This document shows, in pieces, positions 35,426-45,167 of a stretch of 64,000 bases of DNA. Origin of the DNA: Halanaerobium praevalens DSM 2228 (GTDB lineage Bacteria; Bacillota; Halanaerobiia; Halanaerobiales; Halanaerobiaceae); the NCBI RefSeq assembly GCF_000165465.1, contig NC_017455.1:1984001-2048000 (forward strand), in the 5' to 3' direction. The position numbers and the translations under genes were made by a program. Every line of letters starts with the position of its first letter. The first letter of the stretch is position 1. The notes beneath the pieces were generated by a model that did not search any database, had not been told where the DNA came from, and saw only the letters and a program-made list of their open reading frames with translations.

Positions 35426-37471
35426 TTAATCAGAAACTGTTTTTAAAACTTTAATTCCCTTTGCAGTTATAGTTGTTCCCTGCCTACCAACTCCAATTTC
35501 AACCATATTTTGAGCCTCTAATTTATTTAATCTACTTCTCACCATTTGGGGTGATAAATAAAGATCATTTACTTTGGCATTTTCGGCTATTTCTCTTCTA
35601 CCTGTTCTGTGGTCTAACTGTCTGGCCAAATATAATTCATTTAAAATAAATAAGTATTCTTTTTCTTCACCTAAGTCTAACTTCGCTAACTCATTTTCTT
35701 GAATATTAGTTTCTTTTTGATTTTTCCTTAAAAAATGAGGTGGCAGATCTTGAATCCCAATTTCTCCTGTATAAATTTGAACTAAATATTCAATACAATT
35801 TTCTAATTCGCGTACATTTCCCTGCCAATTATAATTATATAATTTACTAATTAATGGCTTTGATAATTCCATATCTTTGGCATCAAATTTATTAAAAAAA
35901 TATTCAATTAATAATAAAATATCTTCTCTCCGCTTCCGCAGAGGTGGAATAAATAAAGAAAGAACATTTAATCTATAATAAAGATCCTCCCTAAATTCTC
36001 CAGTCTGGATTAACTGATATAGATCTTTATTTGTAGCAGCCACAACTCTAATATCAATTGGTATCATTTTAGTGCCACCAATTCTCATTATTTCTTTTTC
36101 CTGCAAAACTCGCAGCAGCCTGGCCTGAATATTAGCAGAAATATCTCCTATTTCATCCAAAAATATCGTACCTGTATGTGCCTGCTCAAAGACTCCGGGT
36201 TTACCACCCTTTTTAGCTCCAGTAAAAGCTCCCCCTTCATATCCAAAGAGCTCACTTTCTAACAGATTATCAGGAAAAGCTGCACAATTAATAGCCACAA
36301 AAGGATTTTGAAAACGATCTGAATAATTATGGATTGATTGGGCAAAAAGTTCTTTACCAGTACCACTTTCACCCTGAATTAAAATAGTCGATTCGCTTTT
36401 AGCAATTTTTTTCGCCTTTTTTATTACCTTTTTTATTTCTTTACTTTGACCAATAATATTTTGAAAATTATACTTAGCAATATGGCCTTTTTTCTTCAGT
36501 TTCAGTCTCAAATCAGCTTCTAATTTTTTAATATCTGTAACATCTTTAAAAGTTGCTAAAGCCCCAATAATCTTCCCATCCATTTCAACTGGAACCCTAG
36601 TACTGACTATTTTATTATTGCCAACATCTTGTAAAGCATTTTTATGTACAATTTTATTAGTTAAGATTTGATCTAATTTTGTGTTAGGGATAGTTGGAGC
36701 AACTTTTTTACCAATCACTGCTTCAGTTTTCATTGAAAAGATTTCTTCTGCTTTTTGATTAAAAATTTCTATTTCTTGATCTTGATTAATATAAATAATT
36801 CCATCATGGACATGGTTCATAACTGTATCTAATTTTTTATTTGTTCTTTCCTGATCTTTAATCCGATGGTTTAATCTTTTACCCATTGTCACTAATTCTC
36901 TAATATAATGTGAAGATAAAAAATCAAAATTAGTATCCATAATCCCCATTTTAACAGCGATTTCTATAATAGTAGTAATATCTAAAACTCGACTGCCAAT
37001 ATTAACAACGCGCTCAATATAATCAGGAATTAAATGTTCTTCTCCTAAATTAATAGCAATTTTGACATTAGCTGGTGCTTTTTTACCAGGATAATATGGT
37101 ATTAATTCTAAATGATTAATCCCTACTTCTTCTAAAAGAGATTTGGCCTCATAAGCCCCTAATTTAGTATCATTAATCAATAAAACACGGCTCTGATCAT
37201 TAATTTTAATTAAATCTTCTAAATAAGAAATATTAAGTGATCTTCTGGCAATTAAAACGTCACTTTGAGCAAAAATATAATCATCTATATTTTTTTCTTT
37301 AATCAATGACTTTGTAGTCAAAACCATATCTGACTTAATTTTTTGAGATTTCAACTCTTCAGTTGTTAAATATTTAATCATTATTTTATCTGCAAAAATA
37401 TCATTTAACTGTCTTCTAAATAAATTACTGGTAACTTTACTAATTGTTAAAACAACTAATTCTTTTTTCAA
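35426..37471 (-). CDS. Sigma-54-dependent transcriptional activator of glutamate catabolism
   Basis: 681 residues from a TTG with AGAGG 8 bases upstream. Residues 1-190: an unfamiliar N-terminal sensor ending in a helical stretch. About 205-310: PAS domain (VMNHVHDGIIYINQDQEIEIF). About 330-570: AAA+ domain with Walker A GESGTGKE, the sigma-54 contact loop GAFTGA, Walker B TIFLDEIGD and the arginine finger region REDLYYRLNVL. The C-terminus (about 590-681) is not the usual Fis-type HTH but reads like a winged helix (QMVRSRLNKLEAQNMVEIG). It is the last gene next to the glm operon and adjacent to the fumAB promoter; both promoters are sigma-54-like. The ligand sensed may be glutamate or an intermediate. 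Confidence 0.88.
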   Translation of the reverse strand: MKKELVVLTISKVTSNLFRRQLNDIFADKIMIKYLTTEELKSQKIKSDMVLTTKSLIKEKNIDDYIFAQSDVLIARRSLNISYLEDLIKINDQSRVLLINDTKLGAYEAKSLLEEVGINHLELIPYYPGKKAPANVKIAINLGEEHLIPDYIERVVNIGSRVLDITTIIEIAVKMGIMDTNFDFLSSHYIRELVTMGKRLNHRIKDQERTNKKLDTVMNHVHDGIIYINQDQEIEIFNQKAEEIFSMKTEAVIGKKVAPTIPNTKLDQILTNKIVHKNALQDVGNNKIVSTRVPVEMDGKIIGALATFKDVTDIKKLEADLRLKLKKKGHIAKYNFQNIIGQSKEIKKVIKKAKKIAKSESTILIQGESGTGKELFAQSIHNYSDRFQNPFVAINCAAFPDNLLESELFGYEGGAFTGAKKGGKPGVFEQAHTGTIFLDEIGDISANIQARLLRVLQEKEIMRIGGTKMIPIDIRVVAATNKDLYQLIQTGEFREDLYYRLNVLSLFIPPLRKRREDILLLIEYFFNKFDAKDMELSKPLISKLYNYNWQGNVRELENCIEYLVQIYTGEIGIQDLPPHFLRKNQKETNIQENELAKLDLGEEKEYLFILNELYLARQLDHRTGRREIAENAKVNDLYLSPQMVRSRLNKLEAQNMVEIGVGRQGTTITAKGIKVLKTVSD

Positions 37472-37513
37472 CTCTTACACCTCTTAACAAAGCAAATAAT
37501 ATCAAATGAAATC

Positions 37514-37566
37514 GGGCTATTTGGCTCTTTTATCTAATCTTTTTAGTTCAAACAAGCAAATAGCCC
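37514..37566 (-). other. Long-stem hairpin between DUF4387 gene and activator gene
   Basis: GGGCTATTTG pairs with CAAATAGCCC around a 32-base A/T-rich loop. Only GATTTCATTT follows on the minus strand, so termination would be partial; it could reduce read-through from the glm operon into the activator gene. Confidence 0.5.
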
Positions 37567-37580
37567 ATTTCAAATTTAAC

Positions 37581-37916
37581 TTATAAAGGTATTTCTATAT
37601 TTAATAAAGGAGCATGCTGTTGGGCTCCATAAACATCTGTTTCACCAACATCACCAGAAGCAAAAGGTCTAATAATAGTAACTTTAATTGCCTTGGCAGG
37701 ATCATAGTTTATCACATTAATCACATTTTCAACAGGAATATCATATAATTTAGCAATTAATTCCTTATTGATGGCTGCTGATTTTTTGACTTTTTGATAA
37801 ATTTCGAAATTCTTAAAAATAAAGTCAAATGTTAATTCAAAAGGGCCAGCATTTTTACTTCTAATTACATCAACTAATTCTGTAATTTTTCTAAGCTTAG
37901 CTTGAGAAATGATCAT
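37581..37916 (-). CDS. DUF4387 family protein
   Basis: 111 residues, full length for DUF4387. Markers: ITELVDVIRSKNAGPFELTFDFIF (region 11-34), then YDIPVENVINVINYDPAKAIKVTIIRPFASGDVGETDVYGAQQHAPLL (39-104). The start is a GTG-ATG pair right after AAGAAGG. The family nearly always follows an AtuA-like gene, as here, so the two probably form one enzyme. The reaction is unknown; in this operon it must concern methylaspartate, mesaconate, citramalate or a derivative. Confidence 0.8.
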   Translation of the reverse strand: MIISQAKLRKITELVDVIRSKNAGPFELTFDFIFKNFEIYQKVKKSAAINKELIAKLYDIPVENVINVINYDPAKAIKVTIIRPFASGDVGETDVYGAQQHAPLLNIEIPL

Positions 37917-37936
37917 CACCTTCTTTATTTTATAAT

Positions 37937-39298
37937 TTAAAGTTCTTCAATTTTAATTGGAAAAAGACTAGTTGGATCTTGAACAGTTATTAAATGATGG
38001 AGATTAAATTCATAAACTTCCCCAGCTTTAAGATCAGAAGGAGAATAAGGAAAAGCCAAATTACCTGCAGTAGCAACTCGACCTGGATAACCATAATGAA
38101 GCATAGTTGAACGAGCAAAACTACAAATAGTATTTGCTAAATCTTGAGTTTTAGCTACTACCTCAATTATAATTCCAACTTCATGTGAATTAATTTCTGT
38201 TTCTGGCTCTAACTTACCCATTACAGCATTTTCACCATAGATTCTAAAAATAAGTTGGTAATCATCCTGATCTAATTGATCAAAATTATCTCGCACAGTA
38301 TCCCGCACAACTTTTTTAATATGATCTAATTGCTTAATCATAATTGGATCTCTAGTTCCTGCTATAGAAACTGTTCTATAACCTACTTTTTTGGCTCCTT
38401 CTAACTTAACTGTATAAGCTTGATCTTCAACAAATTTACTACCACTAACCTTAACTCTTCTTTCATCTAATTGCTCAAATTTAGAGTTAGTTAAATCAAT
38501 AACCCCACCTGGACCATGTAATTTAAATGGATTTGCTTTTTCATATAAAGTATGAGCTGCAACAGAAGTAGTTGTACAGCGTCTTTTAGGATTAAGAGGT
38601 TCTAAAATAAAATGATCTTTAGTTAAAATCCCAAACATACTATCACTACCACTGCCTGGATTAGCAGCAATAGCAGCACACTCCATAATTTTACCCATAT
38701 GTAAAGCTAAACCTTTAGGGAAACCATGTTTAACACAAAAACCAGCAAAAACAGTTGGATCATAAGCTCGACCAGCAATAATAACATCTGCCTCAAGCTC
38801 TAAAGCTTTAATAAAAGGCTCAACTCCCATTTGACCAACTATTCTGGTCGAATCTTCAATATCTTCTTCAGTTATTGCTGGAGCTGGAAAAAGAGCTTCA
38901 ACCTGATCTTTTTCATATCTCTTTCTAATTTCTTTTTTATCTAATTCTGAAGAAATTGTAGCTAATTTAAAACTTAAGTCTTCTTCAGCAACTATTTCTT
39001 TGACAATTTCAATTCCCCAATCTAAATGAGGTTGACCACCAGACCCTCCCATTGTTCCTACAATAACAGGTATATTTCTTGCTTGACCTGCCTTAATCAT
39101 TAATCTTAAATCTCTTTTAACAGCTGTTCTATCAGTAAAAGAAACACCTGCTCCCAGATAATAAGGTCCTGGGTCAGTAGAACCTGCATCAACTGCTATT
39201 AAATCAGGCTCCATCTCTAAACCTTTTTCAAAAGACTCTTTAGGAAAACCGTAGCCTAAAATTGCTGTCGGCGATAAAATTCTTAATTCCTTTTTCAA
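37937..39298 (-). CDS. AtuA-like (DUF1446) protein
   Basis: About 453 residues from a TTG at 39298 (GGAG 8 bases upstream; an in-frame GTG at 39307 touches the ribosome site). Markers: LSPTAILGYGFPKESFEKGLE, LIAVDAGSTDPGPYYLGAG, VGTMGGSGGQPHLDWGIEIV, and DVIIAGRAYDPTVFAGFC. Homologous to AtuA of acyclic terpene use but without a defined reaction. It lies between methylaspartate ammonia-lyase and DUF4387 in one operon. A role in converting or activating mesaconate or citramalate is an inference from position only. Confidence 0.82.
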   Translation of the reverse strand: MKKELRILSPTAILGYGFPKESFEKGLEMEPDLIAVDAGSTDPGPYYLGAGVSFTDRTAVKRDLRLMIKAGQARNIPVIVGTMGGSGGQPHLDWGIEIVKEIVAEEDLSFKLATISSELDKKEIRKRYEKDQVEALFPAPAITEEDIEDSTRIVGQMGVEPFIKALELEADVIIAGRAYDPTVFAGFCVKHGFPKGLALHMGKIMECAAIAANPGSGSDSMFGILTKDHFILEPLNPKRRCTTTSVAAHTLYEKANPFKLHGPGGVIDLTNSKFEQLDERRVKVSGSKFVEDQAYTVKLEGAKKVGYRTVSIAGTRDPIMIKQLDHIKKVVRDTVRDNFDQLDQDDYQLIFRIYGENAVMGKLEPETEINSHEVGIIIEVVAKTQDLANTICSFARSTMLHYGYPGRVATAGNLAFPYSPSDLKAGEVYEFNLHHLITVQDPTSLFPIKIEEL

Positions 39299-39319
39299 GA
39301 ATATCACTCCAATTAATTA

Positions 39320-40573
39320 TTATTTATTAGCTTCATCTTTGTATTTTAATATTTCTAAAATGCGATTCATTTCATTTTTAACAATCATAATTGCTTCATC
39401 TACACCCATTCCTGGTTTAGCAAGTACTTGATCAGGTTGAGTAGCTAAAGCTAAGTTAACACAGATTCTAGAAGAACGATCTGTTTCATTACAAGTTCCT
39501 CCCTGATAAGCACCAACATTATTTTCCTTACAGTACATTACAGCTTCAATAGTGTTGTTTATACCACCTAAGTCAGGAGTCTTGATCTGAACCACATCTG
39601 CTGCCTCATGGTCTACAAATAATTTAATATCTTCTAAAGTATTACACCACTCATCAGCAACTAATTCAACTTTTATATCTCGGCGAGCTAATTCATCTTT
39701 TAGAGCTTTCATATCTTTAATCTGGGCTTCTCTACTACCTGAATCCATTGGACCTTCTATTCTTAAATCATATGGCTCAGCTTCTGCTGCTAATTCAGCT
39801 AAATAATCAGCCATTTTAACTGGATCATTATCAAAAGCAACACCTATTGTTCCATAAACATCAAGGTGAAAAGCAGGGTGATACTCTTGATCAACAGCTA
39901 TTTTTTTGATTCTGTTTTTTAACCAATTAACATATTCTTTTAATTTTTCACCATTTTTACCTAATTTCTCTTCTACATGATTAATCAAACCGTGTGGTAT
40001 AACTTCAGCCTGTTTAATAATCATTTTATCAGCATTTAAATGTCTGCTATCACCAGTTTGAGAAAAAACTGGTACAGGTTTAGGATCTAGTTCTAAATTA
40101 TATTCTTCAGCAACTATTTCTGCCATTGTCTTATTTTTTGCTTGAGCAACAGCACTTAATAAAGCCTGAGTAATTCCATATCTTAAGGCTGTATGCATTC
40201 TTTTACCATTAATTTTTAAGCTATCAAATTCTGCTGCTAATTCTTTAAAATTATCAACTTCACGACCTTCAAGACGTGGTGCAATTTCTGCTTTAATTAC
40301 TGGTAGAAAATCATCTGCTAAAAATAAGGGATCTCTACCTCCTGCTCCTGAATACTGAACAGCTGCACAATCACCATAAGCAATTTGATCATTTTCTAAA
40401 ATAATCATAATCGAAATTGACTCTCCAGCCTGTCTTACCTTAGAAAAACCAGGAGTTTGGGCCTTACCAATATAAGTTGCTCCATCACCTTTAGCCTCTC
40501 CCTTAACTGCAGCCTGATCATCAAAATAAAAGCCTGTATATCCTTTGGATGCTAATACTTTTTTTATTTGCAA
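39320..40573 (-). CDS. mal: Methylaspartate ammonia-lyase
   Basis: 417 residues (family about 413). Enolase-superfamily enzyme eliminating ammonia from (2S,3S)-3-methylaspartate to give mesaconate. Markers: [17 protein letters not shown], the substrate-contact region SGSREAQI, the metal Asp in FHLDVYG and ELVADEWCN, and the catalytic Lys in [14 protein letters not shown] near 331. The start is a TTG with AGGAGG 7 bases upstream, overlapping the end of glmE by 10 bases. Confidence 0.95.
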   Translation of the reverse strand: MQIKKVLASKGYTGFYFDDQAAVKGEAKGDGATYIGKAQTPGFSKVRQAGESISIMIILENDQIAYGDCAAVQYSGAGGRDPLFLADDFLPVIKAEIAPRLEGREVDNFKELAAEFDSLKINGKRMHTALRYGITQALLSAVAQAKNKTMAEIVAEEYNLELDPKPVPVFSQTGDSRHLNADKMIIKQAEVIPHGLINHVEEKLGKNGEKLKEYVNWLKNRIKKIAVDQEYHPAFHLDVYGTIGVAFDNDPVKMADYLAELAAEAEPYDLRIEGPMDSGSREAQIKDMKALKDELARRDIKVELVADEWCNTLEDIKLFVDHEAADVVQIKTPDLGGINNTIEAVMYCKENNVGAYQGGTCNETDRSSRICVNLALATQPDQVLAKPGMGVDEAIMIVKNEMNRILEILKYKDEANK

Positions 40574-42039
40574 GAGTTTTCCTCCTTTTTATTCTTTTTA
40601 GGACGCCCAACAAGTTCTCCTTGACCTACAGCATAAATATCATCAATTACCATCTGGAAACTAGCTTCTCTACCTTCATCTTTACCTCTATCCTCTAATT
40701 TTTTCTGGTGGAATTTAACTATTTCTTCTGTAAAAGGAAGATTACCATGGTCTAAATAACGAACAGCCCCTTCATTATCACGAGCAGGTAAAATTTTGCC
40801 TGCATTAAAACGACTAGGAGCAAAAGGAATATCAATTACACCTGCTTTAAAGGCTTTAACTACACCTTGAGCTAAATCTCCCTTACCTAATTCTAAAACA
40901 TGATCCATTATTTGCTTTGTTTCTTTTTTAATCATTTCTTTTTCTTTTTCTAATTTATCATTTGAGGCTAAACTTTGGTCTCTTAACATATTAATAACCT
41001 GTTTACTTGCTTTAAGTCCTTCAGCATTTGCTTCTTTTGTAGGGATTCCCAAAGCCTCATGTGTTGTTTTAGTAATAACTTTAGTTGCATTTCCTAAAGC
41101 TGCAGTTGAAGCTCCCCAGGAAATAACTGCAAAAGCTTGGGCTTCATCTTGGGGAAAACCTCCCATCCACTGATGGAAAACAGTAGTTAACATTATATCT
41201 TTAAAATCAGCAAAATATTCTGCTGCTAATTCTCTCAAAGATTCTAAAGCTGCAACATCTTGGACTAAGTTTCCACATTGACCATAACCTAAAGTTAAAT
41301 TTTTAACTCCCTGTTCTGCAGCCAAGAGTCCTTCCACTAAAGCTACAGTATGAGAAACAGATGGGGGAACTAAAGTACCAGTTAAAGGTCCAAAAGGTTC
41401 TCTGTTAATAGAGATCCCATTTTCTTCATAAAGACCAACTAAACGATCAACATACTGCCAATCATAAATTGTTCTTTCAATAGAAACTTCTTTTGCATAC
41501 GGAATATTATAAGAAATTCCTCCACCTTCAAAATCAGTAAAACCACCTGCTAGTGTTATTTCGGCTAATAAGCGAGCATCTGGGGTTCCATGTCTAACTT
41601 GTAAAGGTGAAGCTAAAGCTTCTACAACTTCTCTACAACCTTGAACTCCATGATTCACAGCTGGAAAACCATTTAACATTGATCTTTTTTCTTCTCTACT
41701 TTCTTTAATTCCAGCTTCTGCATCTTCGTAATTATTTTGTCTTGTATAACTATCTATTGTTGTTGGTAAAATATCTGCTTTACCTTCATCTTGCAAAAAT
41801 CTAAGTAATTCTATATGTTTATCGATTAAAGCAACTCCCGCTCGTGGCTGAATAAGAGTAATTCCACTTTCTTTAGCTTCTTTTAATTTGGCAGTAACTC
41901 TTTTTTTAGGCTCTATATTTTTTTGATATTCAATAGCCTCTTCTAAGTCCACATCTTGACCAGTAGGCCATTGTTTTAAAACTTCTTCTCTAATTTGATT
42001 AAACTTTTCTAAACTCCATTTTTTGTTTTCTATTTTCAT
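40564..42039 (-). CDS. glmE: Glutamate mutase epsilon subunit (methylaspartate mutase E)
   Basis: 491 residues (family about 483-485). The TIM-barrel subunit where the adenosylcobalamin radical carries out glutamate to 3-methylaspartate. Markers: [77 protein letters not shown] (split over 152-186), and NLVQDVAAL. Good AGGAGG site 8 bases before the ATG, located inside the last 41 bases of glmL. Confidence 0.96.
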   Translation of the reverse strand: MKIENKKWSLEKFNQIREEVLKQWPTGQDVDLEEAIEYQKNIEPKKRVTAKLKEAKESGITLIQPRAGVALIDKHIELLRFLQDEGKADILPTTIDSYTRQNNYEDAEAGIKESREEKRSMLNGFPAVNHGVQGCREVVEALASPLQVRHGTPDARLLAEITLAGGFTDFEGGGISYNIPYAKEVSIERTIYDWQYVDRLVGLYEENGISINREPFGPLTGTLVPPSVSHTVALVEGLLAAEQGVKNLTLGYGQCGNLVQDVAALESLRELAAEYFADFKDIMLTTVFHQWMGGFPQDEAQAFAVISWGASTAALGNATKVITKTTHEALGIPTKEANAEGLKASKQVINMLRDQSLASNDKLEKEKEMIKKETKQIMDHVLELGKGDLAQGVVKAFKAGVIDIPFAPSRFNAGKILPARDNEGAVRYLDHGNLPFTEEIVKFHQKKLEDRGKDEGREASFQMVIDDIYAVGQGELVGRPKKNKKEENSCK

Positions 42040-43441
42040 CTTTTCTACCTCCTATAGGGGATAAATATTTTCTAGCAATCTCAAAGGCAAGCTCTGAATC
42101 AACTCCTGCCAACAAACCAATTGCTGATAATAGATATTTTTGATCGAGCATCATTTTTGGTGCTTTAGGTGCTAAAACAGTTGGATTTGATTCAGTATAA
42201 AAACTAGCTCTTAAGATTTCGGAAGCAGAATCATTATTAATCAAAACTCCGCCTGTCCCTATTATTAAATCAAGCTCAGTTAAGTCTTTACCATATTGAG
42301 CATAGTTTTCACCAAATGGACCATAAACTGCTTTAATCCTACCAACATGTCTAGCTACAGCATTTTTAGCTGCAGCACTAGCAATTGCAATTTCAAATCT
42401 TTTTTCTTTTTCAGTTTGCGGTATGTATTCAATATTTGAATTTATTTTTTTTATATATTCAAATAATTCTTCTGATTTTTGGCCCTCAAGATAACTTAAT
42501 AATTCCTTTTTAGTCACCGAATCAGCTAAACTCGGAGCACTATATCTCATCCCTAAATCTCCTTCAACAGTTCTTTTAAGATAAGGTTCTTCTAAACCTC
42601 TTAAACTAACTTTAGCTTTAGTTGGATAACCATCAGCAGCAGAATGAATATCAGTTGTTGCTCCACCAATATCAACTACCATTAAATCTCCAAATCCAGC
42701 CTGATTTTCAGTTCCAGTAGCAATTAATTCTGCTGCTTTCATTACTGCTGAAGGAGTGGGCATAATTAAATCATCTATATGTTTTTTAGCTTTTGATAAA
42801 CCTTTAGCATATATAATCTTATCTAAAAAAACTTTGCGAATAGTTTGCCGCACAGGTTCAATATTTAATTTTTCTAATTTGGCCATTACATTTTCAGTTA
42901 AATGAACTTCTTTACCAGCTTTAGTCAATATTTGTTCTACTTCATCTGCTGCAGCCTTATTACCTGCTACCACAATTGGGGTCTGATCTAAATTTGTGGG
43001 GGCCAGCTTTTTGGCATTATTTAGTATTATTTCTTTATTTCCCCCATCAGTACCACCAGATAAAAGGATTAAATCAGGGTTTTTAGTTTCTATTTCAGCA
43101 ATTTCAGCTTTATTTAATTGATAGGAATAAGTCCCGATCACTTTGGCTCCTGCTCCCAGGGCTGCTCTTTTAGCCGCTTCTGCTGTTAGACTAGGCACTA
43201 AGCCAATTACAATCATTTTTAGTCCACCAGCCGCACTGCTGCAAGCTAATTTTTGATCTATACTAGCCAGATCTTCTCCCTGAGCTTCTAATTTAGTAAA
43301 TACTTTTTTAATACCTATATTTACATCATTCCAGACAGTAGTAATTGCTTTTGCAGCAGCTAGTAATCGGGCTTGATCAAGATCAAAAACAACTCCTTTT
43401 GTATAAGTGCTGCCAATATCAAGTAATAATATCTTTTTCAT
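41999..43441 (-). CDS. glmL: Glutamate mutase-associated ATPase GlmL
   Basis: 480 residues from ATG 43441; 24 further bases of open frame upstream lack a ribosome site. An ASKHA-fold ATPase: phosphate-1 loop [27 protein letters not shown], and a second phosphate loop [13 protein letters not shown]. GlmL/MutL proteins sit between the S and E genes of glutamate mutase and are thought to protect or reactivate the B12 enzyme. Overlaps glmE by 41 bases. Confidence 0.92.
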   Translation of the reverse strand: MKKILLLDIGSTYTKGVVFDLDQARLLAAAKAITTVWNDVNIGIKKVFTKLEAQGEDLASIDQKLACSSAAGGLKMIVIGLVPSLTAEAAKRAALGAGAKVIGTYSYQLNKAEIAEIETKNPDLILLSGGTDGGNKEIILNNAKKLAPTNLDQTPIVVAGNKAAADEVEQILTKAGKEVHLTENVMAKLEKLNIEPVRQTIRKVFLDKIIYAKGLSKAKKHIDDLIMPTPSAVMKAAELIATGTENQAGFGDLMVVDIGGATTDIHSAADGYPTKAKVSLRGLEEPYLKRTVEGDLGMRYSAPSLADSVTKKELLSYLEGQKSEELFEYIKKINSNIEYIPQTEKEKRFEIAIASAAAKNAVARHVGRIKAVYGPFGENYAQYGKDLTELDLIIGTGGVLINNDSASEILRASFYTESNPTVLAPKAPKMMLDQKYLLSAIGLLAGVDSELAFEIARKYLSPIGGRKDENRKQKMEFRKV

Positions 43442-43494
43442 TTCGCCACCCCAATCTAATTTCAAAAAATTGCTTGAATCTTAAAAAACAAAAT

Positions 43495-43962
43495 TTAATC
43501 ATCTAGACCTAAATCTTTTTTCAAATCTGCTATTGATACTTCAGGCATTGTTCCTGGAGGATAAACTCTATCAAAACCCATCTCAAGAAACTTTTTCTTA
43601 ACTGGTTCCCAATCTTGTTTTCCAACAACAAGATTACCACCAACATAAAGTAGTACATCATCTAAACCAGCTTCAACACATTTAGCCTTAAAGCCCTTAC
43701 AATCCATTTCTCCATGTCCATATAATGAAGAAACTAAAATAACATCAGCATCTGTTTCTACAGCAGCATTAATAAACTCTTCTTGAGCAGCTAAAACTCC
43801 TATATTAACTACATTAAATCCAGCTTGAGTAAAAGCTTCTTCCAGAATTCGATTGCCAACTGCATGAACATCAGAGCCAATAACCCCAATTACTAGAGTT
43901 TTTTGTTCAGTTTCCTGTTTGTTTTCTGTTTTTTGTACTTCTTTTGTTTTAGTTTTTTGCAT
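43495..43962 (-). CDS. glmS: Glutamate mutase sigma subunit (B12-binding)
   Basis: 155 residues. Cobalamin-binding Rossmann domain: [19 protein letters not shown] holds the DxHxxG motif whose His replaces dimethylbenzimidazole as the lower cobalt ligand; then [15 protein letters not shown] and [11 protein letters not shown]. About 20 extra polar residues (Lys, Glu, Gln, Thr) precede the usual start, but the ATG used has AGGTGGG 7 bases upstream, so the extension is probably real. First gene of the glm operon, downstream of a sigma-54 promoter. Confidence 0.95.
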   Translation of the reverse strand: MQKTKTKEVQKTENKQETEQKTLVIGVIGSDVHAVGNRILEEAFTQAGFNVVNIGVLAAQEEFINAAVETDADVILVSSLYGHGEMDCKGFKAKCVEAGLDDVLLYVGGNLVVGKQDWEPVKKKFLEMGFDRVYPPGTMPEVSIADLKKDLGLDD

Positions 43963-44047
43963 TAGCTAACCCACCTTTTTGATTTTTTAAATTAATCAAA
44001 CTATTGCAAATAAAAAATTAAACTTTAACTTTGCATCTAAAATATAT

Positions 44048-44064
44048 TGCATATCCTATGCCAA
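44048..44064 (-). promoter_or_regulatory. Sigma-54 (-24/-12) promoter of the glm operon
   Basis: Minus strand TTGGCATAGGATATGCA matches the 17-base consensus (YTGGCACGRNNNTTGCW) at all key positions, with GG and GC 10 bases apart. About 75 bases of leader precede the glmS ATG. Confidence 0.85.
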
Positions 44065-44158
44065 AATCAAAGTTTGAGCTAAAAAAGTCTTTTTTTGTTA
44101 GAATTATTAGTTTGACTAAAAAAATAACTGTTTTGACTTAAATTTAGAGCCTAAAATT

Positions 44159-44172
44159 TGTCGAATTATCGA
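44159..44172. promoter_or_regulatory. Palindrome upstream of the glm promoter
   Basis: GTCGAATTATCGAC, 95 bases upstream of the -24 element. AGTCAAA-type direct repeats occur between it and the promoter (about 44111-44140). Candidate activator site. Confidence 0.4.
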
Positions 44173-44206
44173 CTAAAAACTTTTGTAAAAAAAGTTATGA
44201 GATTTA

Positions 44207-44257
44207 ATGGGGTGTTTAACTCCTTTAACTAGTTTAAAATAACCCATTAACCCAATT
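44207..44257. promoter_or_regulatory. Candidate enhancer with inverted and tandem CCCATTA repeats
   Basis: TAATGGGGTGTTTAA (about 44207-44221) faces TTTAAAATAACCCATTA (about 44233-44249), the latter continuing as ACCCAATTA. The CCCATTA units recur at 35405-35422 upstream of the other sigma-54 promoter. Distance of 145-195 bases from the -24 element suits an enhancer. Confidence 0.5.
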
Positions 44258-44276
44258 AGAAAATTATTTGCAGTTA

Positions 44277-44371
44277 GAAAAAGCTTCCCTCTTTCATCAA
44301 ATTTTAAGCGAAAATAAAAAGGGAAGCTCTCTTTTGGATTACATTATATAGTATTTTCTGAAAAATTGCAC
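44277..44371 (-). ncRNA. Candidate short terminated transcript upstream of glmS
   Basis: A minus-strand -10 TATAAT (44343-44348) with a weak -35 GTGCAA (44366-44371, 17-base spacing) is followed almost at once by a terminator: AGGGAAGCT (44282-44290) pairs with AGCTTCCCT (44320-44328), then TTTTT. The transcript would be about 60 bases with no ORF. It is either a small RNA or a terminated leader. Confidence 0.45.
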
Positions 44372-44430
44372 CCTTAATTTAAAAAAATATTAAAGACCCT
44401 ACTTTAAGGTTGTAAAACGGGTTATCAACG

Positions 44431-44489
44431 AGTTAATCTAAGCTCTGAGATAAGAAGTTGCAGTCTCGCTGGTAGAACTTCTATTAACT
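44431..44489. ncRNA. Candidate three-way-junction RNA
   Basis: AGTTAAT/ATTAACT (44431-44437 with 44483-44489) closes a junction holding a hairpin AGAAGTT/AACTTCT (44453-44459 with 44476-44482) whose tip has CAG/CTG around CGAGA, plus a small TCT/AGA arm. Almost every base is in a helix. Strand undecided. It lies between the terminator of the flgTPO-like operon and the short-transcript promoter. Confidence 0.4.
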
Positions 44490-44501
44490 GTTTTAATTAA
44501 A

Positions 44502-44552
44502 AATTCCCTGCTTAATAAAAGAACTTTATTATCCTTTTATCAGCAGGGAATT
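44502..44552 (-). terminator. Terminator of the flgT-flgP-flgO-like operon
   Basis: AATTCCCTGCT pairs with AGCAGGGAATT, loop of about 29 bases with inner pairing, then TTTAATTAAAAC on the minus strand. Confidence 0.75.
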
Positions 44553-44594
44553 GCTTTTTTTATAGCTTTTATTTTGTTTTGAATAATTTTAATT

Positions 44595-45167
44595 TTACTG
44601 CATAGTTCGCTGAATATAATTTTCACCTAAAAGTGAGTGAATAAGCTCATCTTTATCAATTACTAACTTAGTTGCAGAGTAAATATAGCCACTTTCTATA
44701 GAAACTAATTTGGCCATTAAATGTATTTCTTTTTTAATACTATAATATCTACCAATAATTATACTGTCTGCACCTAAGAGTTCACCAATTTTTTCAGAGG
44801 TTTCTTGTTTTAAAACTCCAGAAGTCATTCTATCTTGTTCTTCTAAAATAGAATTTAAACGCTGGCGTTCTAAAACCTTAATTTTTGAACCACCAGTATT
44901 GGTTAACTTAATAATTAAATCTTCACTAATAAAGTTACTCAATTTTGTTTTTTGATTATTTTGATTTAAAAAATCAGCAACTGCTAGCTTATAGTCTTGA
45001 TCAGCTGGAAGCTGCATAAAAAGTTCTGTTGTTAAATCAGAAACTATTTTATCTAGAGCATCATTTAAATTATCGGCTGCTGCTGGCCCAGCTGCTAAAA
45101 CCAGAATCAGCAGAGTTAAAACTAAATATTTATTTAATAATCTATTGATTTTCAAAAATTTACTCAT
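44595..45167 (-). CDS. FlgO-like exported protein
   Basis: 190 residues. Signal peptide (LVLTLLILVLAAGPAAA), then a FlgO/CsgG-like domain: KLAVADFLNQNNQKTKLSNFISEDLIIKLTN (region 61-91), KVLERQRLNSILEEQ, and GELLGADSIIIGRYYSI. FlgO of Vibrio is an outer-membrane protein needed for stable flagella. The start ATG overlaps the upstream gene's end (11 bases by the longer frame) and has no ribosome site of its own, so it is translationally coupled. With the two genes upstream it forms an O/P/T-like set. Confidence 0.72.
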   Translation of the reverse strand: MSKFLKINRLLNKYLVLTLLILVLAAGPAAADNLNDALDKIVSDLTTELFMQLPADQDYKLAVADFLNQNNQKTKLSNFISEDLIIKLTNTGGSKIKVLERQRLNSILEEQDRMTSGVLKQETSEKIGELLGADSIIIGRYYSIKKEIHLMAKLVSIESGYIYSATKLVIDKDELIHSLLGENYIQRTMQ

